From NCBI RefSeq assembly GCF_036543075.1, contig NZ_JAZHPF010000003.1:216743-280742 (forward strand): a stretch of 64,000 nucleotides of DNA. The letters are read 5' to 3'. Of this stretch, positions 1 through 15,423 are shown piece after piece (the first letter of the stretch is position 1; each line of letters opens with the position of its first letter). This DNA comes from Deinococcus sp. YIM 134068. Lineage in GTDB: Bacteria > Deinococcota > Deinococci > Deinococcales > Deinococcaceae. The notes under the pieces were generated by a model. The model made no database searches, had not been told where the DNA came from, and saw only the letters and a list, made by a program, of their open reading frames with translations. Position numbers and translations under genes: made by a program.

Positions 1-1
1 G

Positions 2-1993
2 ACGGGACGGCCCCGGCGGGCACTCGCCGCGCACCTCGGGGCGGGGAACACGGCGCGGGCCGCCGAACTCCTCGCCGGACACGGGGGCCGCTGGCTGGAC
101 GGGGGCCGGGTGACGCTCGTGGAGCGCAGTCTCGCCCGGCTGCCGGGGGCCGCGTGGACGCCCGCCCTCCACGCCCTCTCCGGGGACGCCCTGCGGTTGG
201 GGTCGCGGTACGTGGAGGCGCTGGCGGCCTATGCGCGGGCGGAGCCGCTGGCGCGTGCCCTCGGGGAGGCGCAGGTCGCGCTCGACACGGTGCAGCCCGA
301 CCTCGCCTGGGGACCGCTGGACATGGCGGCGGCGCTGGCAGGCGGGGAGGAGGCGGCACGGGTGGAACAGATGCGGGCGGAGAACCACCTCAACGCGGGG
401 GACCCCGCGCGGGCGCTCGCCCTGCACCCGGAACTCGCGGCGGGGGCACGCTACACGCTGCGGTCGGGCCGTCTTCAGGATGCCCTCACCCTCGCCCTCC
501 ATGCCGCGCGCGGGGAGGCGGGGGGCGCGCGGGCGGCGCAGAACCACCGGGAGGGGCTGCTCCTCGCCTCCTTCCTCCACGCGGTTCTCGGTGAGCCGGG
601 GGAGGCCGCCCGCCGCGCCCGCGAGGGGCTGGCCGAGGGCGAGCGGCTGGAGAGCCGCTTCGTGCGCTCGCTCGCCCTCGCCCGGCTGGGCCACGCGGAG
701 GTGGCGGCAGAACGCTTCGGGCAGGCGCGGGCCGCCTACGAGGAGGCGCTGACGCTCGCGCAGGACGTGGTGCCCCGCCTCCAGGTCGAGCCGCGCCTGG
801 GGCTGGCGTACCTGGAGGCGCGGGCGGGCCACCCGGCCCCCGCCGCCGACCACGAGGCCCGCGCCCTGACCCACGCGGGAGGCGACCGCTACGTGGAGGG
901 GCTGACGCGGCTCACGGCGGCGCTGGGGCGACTGCACGGGGGGGACGCGGCGGGGGCGCTGCCGGGCCTGCGCGCGACTCAGGAGGTTTTCACAGCCTGC
1001 GGCGACGCCTTCGGGGTGGGGGCGGCGGCGCTGGCCGTGTATGCGGCGACCGGTGAGGTGGACGACGCGCCCGAGGCCGCCCATGCCGTCGTCTCCTTCC
1101 CCTTTCTGCTCGCCCGGCGCTCGCTGCTCTCCCCGGCGCGGACGCGGGCGGCCCGCGCGGCCCTGCTCGCCCGCCTCGCCGCTCACACTCCCGATAGGGG
1201 GGCCGCGCTCCTGTCCGTCGCCCACGCGCTCGGCTACGGACACCTGCCCAGCCCGGACGAGGTGCCCGGCGTGAACGTGCGGGTGCACGTGCTGGGCCGG
1301 GTGGCCGTGACGCGGGACGGTGGCCCGGCGCGCGAGTGGGGCCGCGCCCGCGCCCGTGACCTGCTTGCGCTCCTCGCCGTTCACGAGAACGGGCTGCCGC
1401 GTGAGGCCGCGCAGGAGGCCCTCTTTCCCGGCGCGGACCCGCAGGTCGGCGAGCGCAACTTTCGCGTCACCCTGCACGCGCTGGGGCAGGTGCTGGAGGA
1501 GGGCGTGGCGAGCGGCACCTTTCTGGAGCGCGGCGACTGGCTGCGGCTGCGCGGCGGCCCCGACCTGGGGGTGGACCTGTGGGAGGCCCGCCGACACCTC
1601 GCCGCCGCCCCCGGCACCCCGGCCCGCGCCGAAGCCCTTCTCGCGCTGCCGGGCGGGGTGGCCGACAGCGACCTCGCCGCCGTGCAGGCCGAGGCCGAAC
1701 GCCACGCCGCCCTGCTCCCCGAGGCGCTGGCGGCGGAGGCCGACCACGCCCTCAGAACGGCCCGCCCCGACCTCGCCGCCCGGCTCTCGGCCCGCGCACT
1801 GGACCTCGACCCCGCCCACGAACCCGCCGCCCGCGCCCTGATGCGCGCCCACCACGCCCGCGCCAACCCCGCCGCCGCCGCCCGAACCTACGCGGCCCTG
1901 CGCGCGGCCCTCGCCGAGCTTGGATTGACGCCCTTGCCGGAAACGGAGGGGCTACGTCAGGCGCTGATGGGAGGGATGCGGATTGAGGGATGA
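2..1993 (+). CDS. SARP/BTAD-type transcriptional regulator with TPR-like repeats (5' end missing)
   Basis: The frame is already open at base 2 with no stop, so the gene starts before the window; the GTG at 110 is probably internal. The first two thirds of the visible protein is an Ala/Leu/Arg-rich helical repeat array of TPR/MalT type. From about base 1270 comes an OmpR-like winged helix ([11 protein letters not shown], then [18 protein letters not shown]), followed by helical repeats typical of the bacterial transcriptional activator domain (SARP/BTAD). This domain order is known for large one-component activators that bind DNA with the winged helix. An N-terminal NTPase, common in such proteins, would lie outside the window. 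Target unknown. A perfect hairpin at 2039-2061 lies downstream. Confidence 0.75.
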   Translation, partial: TGRPRRALAAHLGAGNTARAAELLAGHGGRWLDGGRVTLVERSLARLPGAAWTPALHALSGDALRLGSRYVEALAAYARAEPLARALGEAQVALDTVQPDLAWGPLDMAAALAGGEEAARVEQMRAENHLNAGDPARALALHPELAAGARYTLRSGRLQDALTLALHAARGEAGGARAAQNHREGLLLASFLHAVLGEPGEAARRAREGLAEGERLESRFVRSLALARLGHAEVAAERFGQARAAYEEALTLAQDVVPRLQVEPRLGLAYLEARAGHPAPAADHEARALTHAGGDRYVEGLTRLTAALGRLHGGDAAGALPGLRATQEVFTACGDAFGVGAAALAVYAATGEVDDAPEAAHAVVSFPFLLARRSLLSPARTRAARAALLARLAAHTPDRGAALLSVAHALGYGHLPSPDEVPGVNVRVHVLGRVAVTRDGGPAREWGRARARDLLALLAVHENGLPREAAQEALFPGADPQVGERNFRVTLHALGQVLEEGVASGTFLERGDWLRLRGGPDLGVDLWEARRHLAAAPGTPARAEALLALPGGVADSDLAAVQAEAERHAALLPEALAAEADHALRTARPDLAARLSARALDLDPAHEPAARALMRAHHARANPAAAARTYAALRAALAELGLTPLPETEGLRQALMGGMRIEG

Positions 1994-2038
1994 GGCGGAG
2001 TCGGACGCCACAGTGGAGGAAGGGCCTTGAGCGTTTCT

Positions 2039-2061
2039 CCCTCTCCCCTGGTGGGAGAGGG
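2039..2061 (+). terminator. Perfect 9-bp hairpin after the regulator gene; part of a repeat
   Basis: CCCTCTCCC (2039-2047) pairs with GGGAGAGGG (2053-2061) over a 5-base loop. There is no T-run, so termination is uncertain. The hairpin and flanking bases match, in reverse orientation, the central hairpin of the dispersed repeats at 9488 and 37504. Confidence 0.45.
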
Positions 2062-2173
2062 CCGGGGTGAGGGGGCGACCCAGTGACCCAACCGAGAACC
2101 GCCCCCTCATCAGCCATCCCTTCCCCTCCCCACTGAAACCGCCCCGTGACGCCCCCTCCCTAAACTCCCCTCC

Positions 2174-2941
<768 letters not shown>

Positions 2942-3002
2942 GGGAGGGCTGAGGGGAGTCGCCAGTCGCCAGCTTCCAGTCGCCAGGACGGGCGGGGGCT
3001 GG

Positions 3003-3095
3003 GTCGTTTTCTCCGTTCTGTCCCAAAAAAATCCGTGGATGTAGGTCTTGCTTTTTGCCCCTCCCCCTTGAGGGGGGAGGCTGGGAGGGGGTGAA
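3003..3095 (-). repeat. Partial copy of dispersed non-coding repeat (minus orientation)
   Basis: Read on the minus strand, this stretch has the hairpin-plus-GGCAAAAAGC order of the repeat copy at 37504-37701 (there AGCAAAAAGC). It sits between bdhA and the oligopeptidase gene. A second short element at 2958-2990 carries three near-copies of CGCCAGTCGCCAG, a word also seen near 37730 and 58525. Confidence 0.5.
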
Positions 3096-3196
3096 CGAGC
3101 CTGGCCCTCCCAGAGAATAGACTGCCGAGCCATCCTCCACCCCAAGAGCAAGGCCCGAAGTCCTTTCCCAGACTCCGGGCCTCCCCTCTTTCCTCC

Positions 3197-5272
<2,076 letters not shown>

Positions 5273-5400
5273 GGCTGGGAGTATAGAGAGCGCGGGGGTG
5301 GGACAGTGTGGATTTCAAAGGGGTGTGGGGGTGCCTCCCCTCCCTCTGCCCTCGCCCAATGGCAGATGACGACGGGCCTCCTCCCGTGCTCAACTTCCGC

Positions 5401-6393
5401 ATGGACGTTCAGCTCCATCCGCCCCTTGCCCTGCCGCCCGGCGTAACTCTCCGGCCTGCCACGCCCGCCGATACGGCCCGCGTCGCCGCCTTCCTGAGCA
5501 TCGCCCACCCGGAGTCGCCCGTCGCCGCCGAGGACTTGGAGCGGCTGGAGGCCACCCGGCAGCCGGACGAGCCGCACGCTCGCACGCTCGCGCTGTCAGG
5601 TGGGGAGATCGTCGGCCTCGCGGAGACGGGTGTGCCACGCTCGGACGGGCATCCCGGCTGGCTGGACGTGAGCGTGCGGACGCTGCCGGACCTCGCGAGC
5701 GGGTCACTTGCCGAGGCTCTGTTCGCCCACGCCGAGGCGGCGGCCCTCGCGCACGGTGCCCGCGTCCTCGTCACCCGCGTGCGGGAGGACTGGTGGGAGA
5801 AGCCCTTCTACGAGGCGCGCGGTTATGCCGAACACGACCGTATGTGGATGAGCACGCTCGATCTGCGGACGCTGGATTTCGCCCGGTTCGCGCACTACGA
5901 GGCGCGGGCGCGGGCGGCGGGCCTCTCTATCCGCCCCCTGAGTGAGTTGGGGGAGTTCGACGAGGCGCAACAACACCGCCTCTATACGTTGATCGCCGCC
6001 CTGCTGCGTGACGTGCCGAGCACCACACAGGTCAGCGTGTGGCCCTTCGAGACGTGGCAGCGCCGCGTGGCGGAGCGTTTGAATCCGGTCGGCCTCTTCG
6101 TCGCCGTCGCGCCGGACGGAGAGTGGGTGGGCGTGAGCGAGCTGTACCTTCCCATCCCCACCCGCCCTGGCACGCTGCACAACGGGCTGACGGGCGTGCT
6201 GCCCGCGTGGCGTGGGCATGGCGTCGCCTCCGCCCTCAAGCTCGCCGCCGCCCGCGCCGCCCTGGAACGCGGGTTTACACACTCGCGCACGGGCAACCAC
6301 AGCGGCAACCGCCCGATGCTCGCGGTCAACACGCGGCTGGGCTTCGTGCGGGAGGCGGCGATGGTGACGCTGATGAAGGCTTGTGGCGTGTAG
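5401..6393 (+). CDS. Tandem GNAT N-acetyltransferase
   Basis: About 330 residues with two GNAT units. The N-terminal half opens with VTLRPATPADTARVAAFL. The C-terminal half begins LSIRPLSELGEFDEAQ and holds the acetyl-CoA loop region PAWRGHGVASALK followed by the GNxxxN-type segment TGNHSGNRPML. Two-domain GNATs often keep only one active site; here the C-terminal half has the better cofactor loop. The start is uncertain: the ATG at 5401 begins the conserved part, with in-frame ATGs at 5359 and 5308. Substrate unknown. The stop codon lies close to a 13-base inverted repeat shared with the 3' end of queA. Confidence 0.8.
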   Translation: MDVQLHPPLALPPGVTLRPATPADTARVAAFLSIAHPESPVAAEDLERLEATRQPDEPHARTLALSGGEIVGLAETGVPRSDGHPGWLDVSVRTLPDLASGSLAEALFAHAEAAALAHGARVLVTRVREDWWEKPFYEARGYAEHDRMWMSTLDLRTLDFARFAHYEARARAAGLSIRPLSELGEFDEAQQHRLYTLIAALLRDVPSTTQVSVWPFETWQRRVAERLNPVGLFVAVAPDGEWVGVSELYLPIPTRPGTLHNGLTGVLPAWRGHGVASALKLAAARAALERGFTHSRTGNHSGNRPMLAVNTRLGFVREAAMVTLMKACGV

Positions 6394-6439
6394 CTCGTCG
6401 CTTGTAGGAAAAGCCCTCGACAAGCCACACGCCACAAGC
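6379..6439. terminator. 13-bp inverted repeat between convergent GNAT and queA genes
   Basis: GCTTGTGGCGTGT (6379-6391) is perfectly complementary to ACACGCCACAAGC (6427-6439). The left arm is in the last codons of the GNAT gene and the right arm reaches the end of queA. The structure could stop transcription from both sides, although no T-run follows. Similar words (CACAAGC, CACACGCCA) recur at 38876-38900, so it may be a small repeat element. Confidence 0.45.
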
Positions 6440-7506
6440 TACGAGCCTCTCTCCAGCAACATCGCGTCTCCCAGCGAATAGAAGCGGTAGCCCCCCGCGA
6501 GCGCCGCGTCGTAGGCCGCCCTGATTCTCTCCTCGCCCGCGAAGGCCGCGACGAGGAGAAGCAACGTCGAGCCGGGCAGATGCAGGTTGGTGATGAGAAG
6601 ATCAGGCACCCGCACGGGCGTTCCCGGTGTGATGAAGATGCGGGTGTCGCCCTCGCCCGCCTGCACGGTCCCGTCCTCGTTCGCGCTGCTCTCCAACGCC
6701 CGGACGGTCGTGGTCCCGACGGCGACGATGCGGCGGCCCTCCGCCTTCGCCGTGTTGATCGCCCGCGCCGTCGCCCCCCCGATGGCGTAGCGTTCGGCGT
6801 GCATCACATGGTCGGCGACGCTCCCGGAGATAGGGCGGAAGGTCCCCGCCCCGACGTGCAGGGTGAGGGTGTGGCGCTCCACGCCCAGCGCGTCCAACCG
6901 TCCTAGAAGTTCCGGCGTGAAGTGCAGCCCCGCCGTGGGAGCCGCCACGCTGCCGGGGTCGCGGGCGTAGACCGTCTGATACCGCTCGCGCCACCGCTCG
7001 TCGCTGTCGCCCGCGTCAATGTACGGCGGAAGCGGCAACCGCCCGATCTCGTCCAGGTGCGGCTTGAGGTCATGGTCGAAGCGGAGCAGTCGGGCACCGT
7101 CTTCGAGAACGCCGACAACTTCCGCGCGATGATCGCCCAACCACAACTCCTTCCCCGCCCGTTTCGCTGGCTTGAGGTAAGCCGACCAGACGTTCGCCTC
7201 CTCCTCTCGCAGCAGCAGGACTTCGACCTGACCGCCGCCGCTGTGCTTACCGTTTGGAGCGCTCACGACGGGCTTGCGGGCCATGACGCGGGCGGGAATC
7301 ACCCGGCTCTCGTTGAAGACGAGCACGTCGCCGGGGCGCAGGAGGTCCGGCAGGTCACGGAAGACGCAGTGTTCGATGCGCTCTCCCACGACCATCAACC
7401 GGGACGAGTCGCGGGGTTCGGCCCCAGTCTGGGCAATCCGCTGCTGCGGCAGCTCGAAGGCGAGGCGGGCCAGCACGGCGTCCGGGTCGGGTCGGGGCGG
7501 CGTCAT
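6439..7506 (-). CDS. queA: S-adenosylmethionine:tRNA ribosyltransferase-isomerase
   Basis: 355 residues, standard for QueA. Family signatures include DVLVFNESRVIPARV near the N-terminus, PTAGLHFT in the centre, LHVGAGTFRPI, and VRVPDLLITNLHLPGSTLLLLVAAFAG split around the C-terminal third. QueA transfers the ribosyl group of SAM to preQ1 at the wobble base of tRNAs in queuosine synthesis. It follows the NYN gene by 10 bases on the same strand, so the two are probably co-transcribed. It ends convergently with the GNAT gene. Confidence 0.95.
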   Translation of the reverse strand: MTPPRPDPDAVLARLAFELPQQRIAQTGAEPRDSSRLMVVGERIEHCVFRDLPDLLRPGDVLVFNESRVIPARVMARKPVVSAPNGKHSGGGQVEVLLLREEEANVWSAYLKPAKRAGKELWLGDHRAEVVGVLEDGARLLRFDHDLKPHLDEIGRLPLPPYIDAGDSDERWRERYQTVYARDPGSVAAPTAGLHFTPELLGRLDALGVERHTLTLHVGAGTFRPISGSVADHVMHAERYAIGGATARAINTAKAEGRRIVAVGTTTVRALESSANEDGTVQAGEGDTRIFITPGTPVRVPDLLITNLHLPGSTLLLLVAAFAGEERIRAAYDAALAGGYRFYSLGDAMLLERGS

Positions 7507-7516
7507 CGGGTGGGGG

Positions 7517-8062
<546 letters not shown>

Positions 8063-8190
8063 GGGGCTTCTCCTGTTGCGGGGGCAGAAAGGGACGGGAC
8101 GAAAGGCGGGCCTGCTCAAAAGACGCGGGCAGTGTAGCAGGCCCCCTCTTCCCCGCACTCCGCACCCCCGGCACGGGTAATGTGGGGGAC

Positions 8191-9471
<1,281 letters not shown>

Positions 9472-9487
9472 CTCCAACTCGCCCTCC

Positions 9488-9688
9488 CGCGACTGAGCGA
9501 CCACACGAGGACGTGAGGCTATTTCTGTTGCCCCTCCCCCTTGAACACTTGTTGTGAACGAGGAGATGAACGTGTCGGATGTGCTCTGTTCTCCCTCCCT
9601 CCTTGTGGGGGAGGGCCGGGGAGGGGGGTGACGAGCACCGCTCGTCCTCCTCCCAGACGGCGGAAACGCTTCCTTCGTTCAATCTGTC
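9488..9688 (-). repeat. Dispersed non-coding repeat, about 200 bp, minus orientation
   Basis: The reverse complement aligns along its length with 37504-37701. Shared blocks in order: GCTCGTCACCCC, a CCCTC...GAGGG hairpin, AGCACATCC, a stretch ending TTCAAGGG, and CACGTCCTCG. The copy fills most of the 374-base gap between the aminotransferase and marR genes. No ORF is conserved between copies. It resembles the small non-coding repeats known from Deinococcus genomes. Confidence 0.7.
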
Positions 9689-9753
9689 ATCTATTCCCAA
9701 CGTTCGTGAGAGAGGGCATCCTGACGCCTCCGCCGCCCTATTCCCGCCTCCTC

Positions 9754-9774
9754 CCCAAATCGTTCACACCGATT
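9754..9774 (+). promoter_or_regulatory. Candidate MarR operator upstream of its own gene
   Basis: CCCAAATCGTTCA (9754-9766) recurs exactly at 10362-10374, before the next gene. Here it is part of a perfect palindrome, AATCG-N7-CGATT (9758-9774), the size expected of a MarR dimer site. A TTGACT hexamer (9773-9778) overlaps its end, so binding could block polymerase. Operator function is inferred from repetition and symmetry. Confidence 0.55.
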
Positions 9775-9845
9775 GACTGGACGGCGGACCCCATCCCCGC
9801 CTACATCTGCTTGCTTTCCCCCGCCCATGAGCCGACGATGTGTCC

Positions 9846-10340
9846 ATGCCCACCCGTTACTCCGGCTCGGTGGAGGAGCGCACCGCGCTGGACGCCTACA
9901 TCAAGCTGTGGCGCGCGGCCCACGCCGTCGAGGTGGCCGCCAACCGCCACCTGGGCGACCACGGCCTGACGACAAGCCAGTTCGGGGTGATCGAGGCGCT
10001 CTACCACCTGGGGCCGCTCAGCCAGCGTCAGCTCGCCGACAAAATCTTGCGTTCCAGCGGCAACCTCACGATGGTCATCGACAATCTGGAGCGCGACGGT
10101 CTGGTCAGGCGCGAGCGTGACGCGCAGGACCGCCGGGTGGTGAACGTCTTTCTCACCGAGGCGGGCGAGGCCCTCGTCTCGCGCGTGCTGCCCACCCACG
10201 TGCGCGGCATCCGCGAGGTCTTCGGCGTCCTCGACCCGGCGGAGGTGGCCCAACTCGCCGCGCTGGCCCGCAAGCTCGGGCTGGGGCTGCGGGAAGTGGA
10301 GCGGACGCCCACGCGGGGCCGGGTGCGTCAGGGCGATTGA
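9846..10340 (+). CDS. MarR-family transcriptional regulator (MhqR-like)
   Basis: 164 residues. A winged helix-turn-helix spans roughly residues 35-105: LTTSQFGVIEAL, LSQRQLADKILRSSGNLTMVID as the recognition region, and the wing RRERDAQDRRVVNV. MarR proteins are dimers that release DNA on binding phenols, quinones or oxidants. The gene lies 55 bases upstream of a fused dioxygenase-hydrolase, the same pair of functions MhqR controls in Bacillus, and both genes have the same 13-base motif in front. The ATG at 9846 is preferred to a GTG at 9840. Target assignment is inference from context. Confidence 0.88.
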   Translation: MPTRYSGSVEERTALDAYIKLWRAAHAVEVAANRHLGDHGLTTSQFGVIEALYHLGPLSQRQLADKILRSSGNLTMVIDNLERDGLVRRERDAQDRRVVNVFLTEAGEALVSRVLPTHVRGIREVFGVLDPAEVAQLAALARKLGLGLREVERTPTRGRVRQGD

Positions 10341-10361
10341 GCAGGTCTGGTCCACCTCACA

Positions 10362-10389
10362 CCCAAATCGTTCAACGTCAATCTAAATT
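10362..10389 (+). promoter_or_regulatory. Second candidate MarR operator and leaderless promoter of the fused enzyme gene
   Basis: CCCAAATCGTTCA (10362-10374) repeats the motif at 9754; here it includes the palindrome CGTTCAACG (10369-10377). A TAAATT box (10384-10389) ends 6 bases before the ATG, so the transcript probably begins at the start codon and the motif would cover the upstream promoter region. This fits repression by the adjacent MarR protein. Confidence 0.55.
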
Positions 10390-10395
10390 AGGGTC

Positions 10396-12048
<1,653 letters not shown>

Positions 12049-12064
12049 GTGGATCAAAAGGGAA

Positions 12065-12106
12065 GTGCGCCCCTTCGTATCGATCTCGAAGAGGGGCGCT
12101 TTGTTT
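12065..12106 (+). terminator. Intrinsic terminator after the fused enzyme gene
   Basis: GCGCCCC (12067-12073) pairs with GGGGCGC (12093-12099), with further pairing of TTCG/CGAA inside, followed by TTTGTTTG. It lies 17 bases after the stop codon and separates the gene from the convergent SDR gene. Confidence 0.75.
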
Positions 12107-12137
12107 GCTGGCGGCTGGCGGCTGGAAGCTGGCCGCC

Positions 12138-12875
12138 CTACTTCTGCGGCGGCTTGCTCGGACGCACCTCGATCCGGCTCGGCAGCGTCCGCGCGGGCAT
12201 GTTCAGCAGGTCCACGGTGAGCTGCGCGATGTCCTCCGGCTGAATCTTCCAGGCGTCGGCCTCGCTTGGCGTGTGTCCGGCGAAGTGGGTGGCGACGCTG
12301 CCCGGCATGATCTGTGTCACCTTGATGTCGTGCTGGCGCAGGTCGAGGGTCAGCACCTCGGACAGCCCGTTGAGGCCGAACTTGCTCGCGTTGTACGCGC
12401 CGCCGCCCGCAAACGGGTTGCGTCCGGCGAGGCTGGAGAGGGTGAAGATGTACCCGCCGCGCCGCTTGAGCGCCGGAATGGCCGCCTTCACCGTATAGAA
12501 CGCGCCGCTGAGGTTGGTGTCGATGACCTCGCGCCACTGCTCCACGCTCAGGTCGGCGACGTTGGCGAAGTTGCCGACGCCCGCGTTCACGAACAGCACG
12601 TCCAGCCCGCCGAAGGCCGCGACGTGGGCCTCCACCTCGCGCACCAATGCCTCCGGGTCGCGCACGTCGCAGACCACGCCTCTCGCCTGACCCACGATCC
12701 CCTGAGCGGCGGTCTCCACCTCGTCCGCGTGGCGGCTGGTGAGCGTGACCGCGTACCCCGCCTCCGACAAGGCCCGCGCCACCGCGAGGCCGATGCCCTT
12801 GCTCGCGCCGGTCACGAAGGCACTCTTCGTCGCCTGCCCGCCCTGCCCACTGCCCTGCCCGCCGCCCTGTGTCAT
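12138..12875 (-). CDS. Short-chain dehydrogenase/reductase
   Basis: 245 residues. After a Gly/Gln-rich N-terminus of about 15 residues comes TGASKGIG for cofactor binding, NAG in FVNAGVGNF, catalytic Ser in SSLAGRN and the YNASK catalytic pair. This is the 3-oxoacyl-ACP reductase-like group of SDRs; substrate cannot be read from sequence. TACGGT lies 6 bases before the ATG. Monocistronic and convergent with the fused dioxygenase-hydrolase gene, so no functional link is implied. Confidence 0.85.
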   Translation of the reverse strand: MTQGGGQGSGQGGQATKSAFVTGASKGIGLAVARALSEAGYAVTLTSRHADEVETAAQGIVGQARGVVCDVRDPEALVREVEAHVAAFGGLDVLFVNAGVGNFANVADLSVEQWREVIDTNLSGAFYTVKAAIPALKRRGGYIFTLSSLAGRNPFAGGGAYNASKFGLNGLSEVLTLDLRQHDIKVTQIMPGSVATHFAGHTPSEADAWKIQPEDIAQLTVDLLNMPARTLPSRIEVRPSKPPQK

Positions 12876-12927
12876 CCGCGAACCGTAACACGCCCCGGCG
12901 GCCAGGCCGGGGCGGGTGAAGGGGCGC

Positions 12928-13164
12928 TCAAGAATTCAGGAACGGCTGCGCTTCGGGGTCGTTCGAGTGGCGGCGCACCGAGTCGGTCGCCACGACGATG
13001 GCCTCAACCATTGCCGTCAACAACGTCACCCCGGCGGCCAAGCCGGTGCCCAACCCCAGCACCAGGGCCACGGCCCCCAGCAGCAGCGCCACGATCATGA
13101 TTCCGAGTAAACGTTTCCGTACGCTGATAAAAGCGCAGTACCTTAAATGGTCCGTTCTGTTCAT
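12928..13164 (-). CDS. Small membrane protein of unknown function
   Basis: 78 residues from the ATG at 13164, chosen because GGGAG lies 6 bases upstream on the minus strand. One long hydrophobic stretch (IMIVALLLGAVALVLGLG, then AAGVTLLTAMVEAIVVA) suggests two closely spaced membrane helices; the first 20 residues are basic and the tail is polar. No family recognised. It stands alone between two minus-strand genes. Confidence 0.6.
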   Translation of the reverse strand: MNRTDHLRYCAFISVRKRLLGIMIVALLLGAVALVLGLGTGLAAGVTLLTAMVEAIVVATDSVRRHSNDPEAQPFLNS

Positions 13165-13306
13165 GAGGGTCTCCCAGGCATCTCTTCCCATTGTGGGGAA
13201 AAAGTGTGAGAAATTCCTCATCTCGTCTATCCCGGAGCACGCAGGGCGGGGGCGGGCACACCTTCCCTCCTCCGGCGTGTGCCCGCCCCCCGCCCCATCG
13301 CCAGGC

Positions 13307-13780
13307 TCAGGGCAGACGCTTGGCGAGTTCGTTGTAGACGTAGTTGGCGGCCTGGGCCTGCTGCTGCCAGAGGGTGAGGAGGCCGAAGGTCTCGTTCAGG
13401 GAGACGCGCCCGCCGTCCGGCAGGTCGAAGTCAAGGCGGGCGTTGAGCTTGGCCCAGGGCACGAGCGCGTTCGGCGCGACGAGAACGGGCGTGACCCGGA
13501 TGGTCTCCGGTGCCGCCTCACCCGTGACGATGATCGCCCTGGGATAGCGCCGCTTGATCGCGCCCGCCGAATCCCGCCGCATGGCACTCACGATGCCGGT
13601 CCACTGCTCGCCGCTCAGCAACTTCGGGTTGCCCTCGATGCGCGGGTCGAGAATCAGGTACCGGGCGCGGCTGAGCTGATCGGCATTCCAAGCGGTGGAG
13701 GGCGCGGCAGCCCACGCGGGCGCGGTGGTCAGGCCGAGGAGGACGGTGACAGTCAGGGCAGGGGTCCGGCAAAGAAACAT
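13307..13780 (-). CDS. Secreted hypothetical protein
   Basis: 157 residues from the ATG at 13780. The N-terminus has a signal peptide (basic start, hydrophobic TVTVLLGLTT, cleavage likely after AWA). The mature part contains RARYLILDPRIEG, a central basic stretch, and a C-terminal helix rich in Gln/Ala (LWQQQAQAANYVYNELAKRLP in part). I do not recognise a family. The export signal suggests an envelope or periplasmic location. Codons upstream of 13780 in the same frame look non-coding. Confidence 0.6.
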   Translation of the reverse strand: MFLCRTPALTVTVLLGLTTAPAWAAAPSTAWNADQLSRARYLILDPRIEGNPKLLSGEQWTGIVSAMRRDSAGAIKRRYPRAIIVTGEAAPETIRVTPVLVAPNALVPWAKLNARLDFDLPDGGRVSLNETFGLLTLWQQQAQAANYVYNELAKRLP

Positions 13781-13990
13781 GCGCCACAGTCCACCACACC
13801 TTCCCTGATGAACCGTGAATCCGGCGTGAGGGACGGCCCGGCGTGAGGGGCCGGTCAGGCGCGTCATCTAGAGCAATAGGGACGAGTTCCGCGAATGTGA
13901 ATGCCCCGCAAGGAGGATGGGGGATCGTTCGCGGCAGCTGGGCGGGCGTTAGGTCCCCCTCTCCCACGAGGGCGGGCATTAGCATGGGCC

Positions 13991-14644
13991 ATGCAAGAAC
14001 TGCTCCACACCCTGCGCCGCCTGCGCGCCCCGGACGGTTGCCCGTGGGACCGCGAACAGACCCATGAGTCCCTGCGCCCCTACCTGCTGGAGGAGGCCGC
14101 CGAGGCGGTAGATGCCGTGGCGGAGGGTGCAGAGGCGCTCGCCGGGGAACTCGGGGACGTGCTGCTTCAGGTCGCCTTCCACGCCGTCATCGCCGAGGAG
14201 GCGGGCACCTTCACCTATGCGGACGTGGAGCGGCACATCGTCGAGAAACTGGTGCGGCGTCACCCGCATGTCTTCGGGGAGGTGAAGGTCTCCGGCGCGG
14301 GCGAGGTGGTGGCGAACTGGCAGGCGATCAAGGCCGCCGAACGCGGGGGCAGGCCACGCAGCGCCGCCGAGCGGGTCCCTGCTGCCCTGGGGGCGCTGGC
14401 GCGCGAGACGCAGGCGCAGAGGCTCGCCGGCCAGGAGAAGGGGGACCGGGAAGGGGTACGCGCGGCCCTGGACGCGGACCCCGACTCGCCGGAGGGCGTT
14501 GCGGACGTGCTCGCGGCGGTCATCGCCTGGGCGCGGGGGATGGACGTAAATGCCGAGGTGACGCTCAGGGAACGGACGCACGCCCTCCTCACGTCCCTGC
14601 CCGACCCGGAGGCGTCCCGAACCGAAGCGCAGGCGGGCGCGTGA
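13991..14644 (+). CDS. mazG: Nucleoside triphosphate pyrophosphohydrolase MazG
   Basis: 217 residues. [17 protein letters not shown] at the N-terminus and the metal-binding [10 protein letters not shown] followed by [13 protein letters not shown] are MazG hallmarks; [10 protein letters not shown] follows. MazG hydrolyses NTPs and dNTPs to NMP and pyrophosphate and removes damaged nucleotides. The ATG at 13991 is preceded by TAGCAT and 5 bases. The TGA stop overlaps the GTG start of the Nudix gene (GTGA), so the two pyrophosphohydrolases are translationally coupled, a sensible pair for nucleotide-pool cleaning. Confidence 0.93.
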   Translation: MQELLHTLRRLRAPDGCPWDREQTHESLRPYLLEEAAEAVDAVAEGAEALAGELGDVLLQVAFHAVIAEEAGTFTYADVERHIVEKLVRRHPHVFGEVKVSGAGEVVANWQAIKAAERGGRPRSAAERVPAALGALARETQAQRLAGQEKGDREGVRAALDADPDSPEGVADVLAAVIAWARGMDVNAEVTLRERTHALLTSLPDPEASRTEAQAGA

Positions 14645-15234
14645 TTCAGCCCGGCGGGGCACCCGATCCCCTGGACGACGCGCAGGCCGACCCGTGGGCC
14701 GTGTGGGTGGGGGAGCGCACCCGCGCCCTGCTGGACCTGCCCGAGTACCGCCGCGCCGCCGTCCTCGTCGCCCTGACCCGCGAGGCCGACCCGCGCGTGC
14801 TCCTCACCGTGCGCTCGGCGGACCTGCCGACCCACCGGGGGCAGATCAGCTTCCCCGGCGGCAGCCTGGAGCCGGGCGAGACGCCAGCGCAGGGGGCCTT
14901 GCGCGAGGCGCAGGAGGAGGTGGGCCTCGACCCCGCCTCCGTCGCCGTGCTGGGCGAGCTGGACGACGTGTTCACTCCCATCGGCTTCCACGTCACACCC
15001 GTCCTCGCCCGCGTGCCCGCCGAGCCGCGCCTGACCCTCACTGCCGAGGTCGCCCAGATCATCATGCCGACGTTGGGTGAGTTGCGTGCCCTGCCCGTCA
15101 CCCGCGAACTTCGCACCCTGCCGGGCGGCGAGCGCGTGCCCCTGTACCGCTACCCCTGGCGCAGTCACGACATCTGGGGCATGACGGCGCGGGTGTTGCA
15201 CGATCTGTTGACGCATGGGCCGGTGGGGATGTAG
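14641..15234 (+). CDS. Nudix hydrolase, CoA pyrophosphatase type
   Basis: 197 residues from a GTG that overlaps the mazG stop. The motif [18 protein letters not shown] immediately before [19 protein letters not shown] is the UPF0035/CoA signature joined to the Nudix box (GX5EX7REUXEEXGU, with EEVGLD closing it). Such enzymes split coenzyme A or acyl-CoA into 3',5'-ADP and 4'-phosphopantetheine; substrate is inferred from the motif. Cytosolic, co-transcribed with mazG. Confidence 0.9.
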   Translation: MIQPGGAPDPLDDAQADPWAVWVGERTRALLDLPEYRRAAVLVALTREADPRVLLTVRSADLPTHRGQISFPGGSLEPGETPAQGALREAQEEVGLDPASVAVLGELDDVFTPIGFHVTPVLARVPAEPRLTLTAEVAQIIMPTLGELRALPVTRELRTLPGGERVPLYRYPWRSHDIWGMTARVLHDLLTHGPVGM

Positions 15235-15240
15235 GGGAGC

Positions 15241-15371
15241 GGTCAGCCGTCAGCGGTCAGCTTTCAGCAAAACATTGGGAACAGGTGGGTGGACGAGCTT
15301 TCACCCCTTCCTCGGCAAGCAGACGCGAGAGCCTCCACACATCCTGCTGACGGCTGAAAGCTGAAAGCTCC
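15241..15371. repeat. Short inverted repeat of the TCAGCCGTCAGC family
   Basis: Words such as CAGCCGTCAGCGGTCAGC at the left and GCTGACGGCTGAAAGC at the right form an imperfect inverted repeat about 130 bases across. The same word recurs at 17910-17940, 44877-44935 and 51660-51695, always intergenic. It appears to be a small mobile or recombinogenic repeat. Confidence 0.5.
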
Positions 15372-15406
15372 CCAAAGAACAACCCCCACCACGCGGGCGG
15401 GGGCTG
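15371..15406 (-). terminator. Probable terminator of the PEGA-domain gene
   Basis: On the minus strand CCCCC (complement of 15399-15403) pairs with GGGGG (complement of 15383-15387), followed by TTGTTCTTTG. It lies 18 bases after the stop codon. Confidence 0.6.
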
Positions 15407-15423
15407 CTCTCCTTCCTGGTCGC

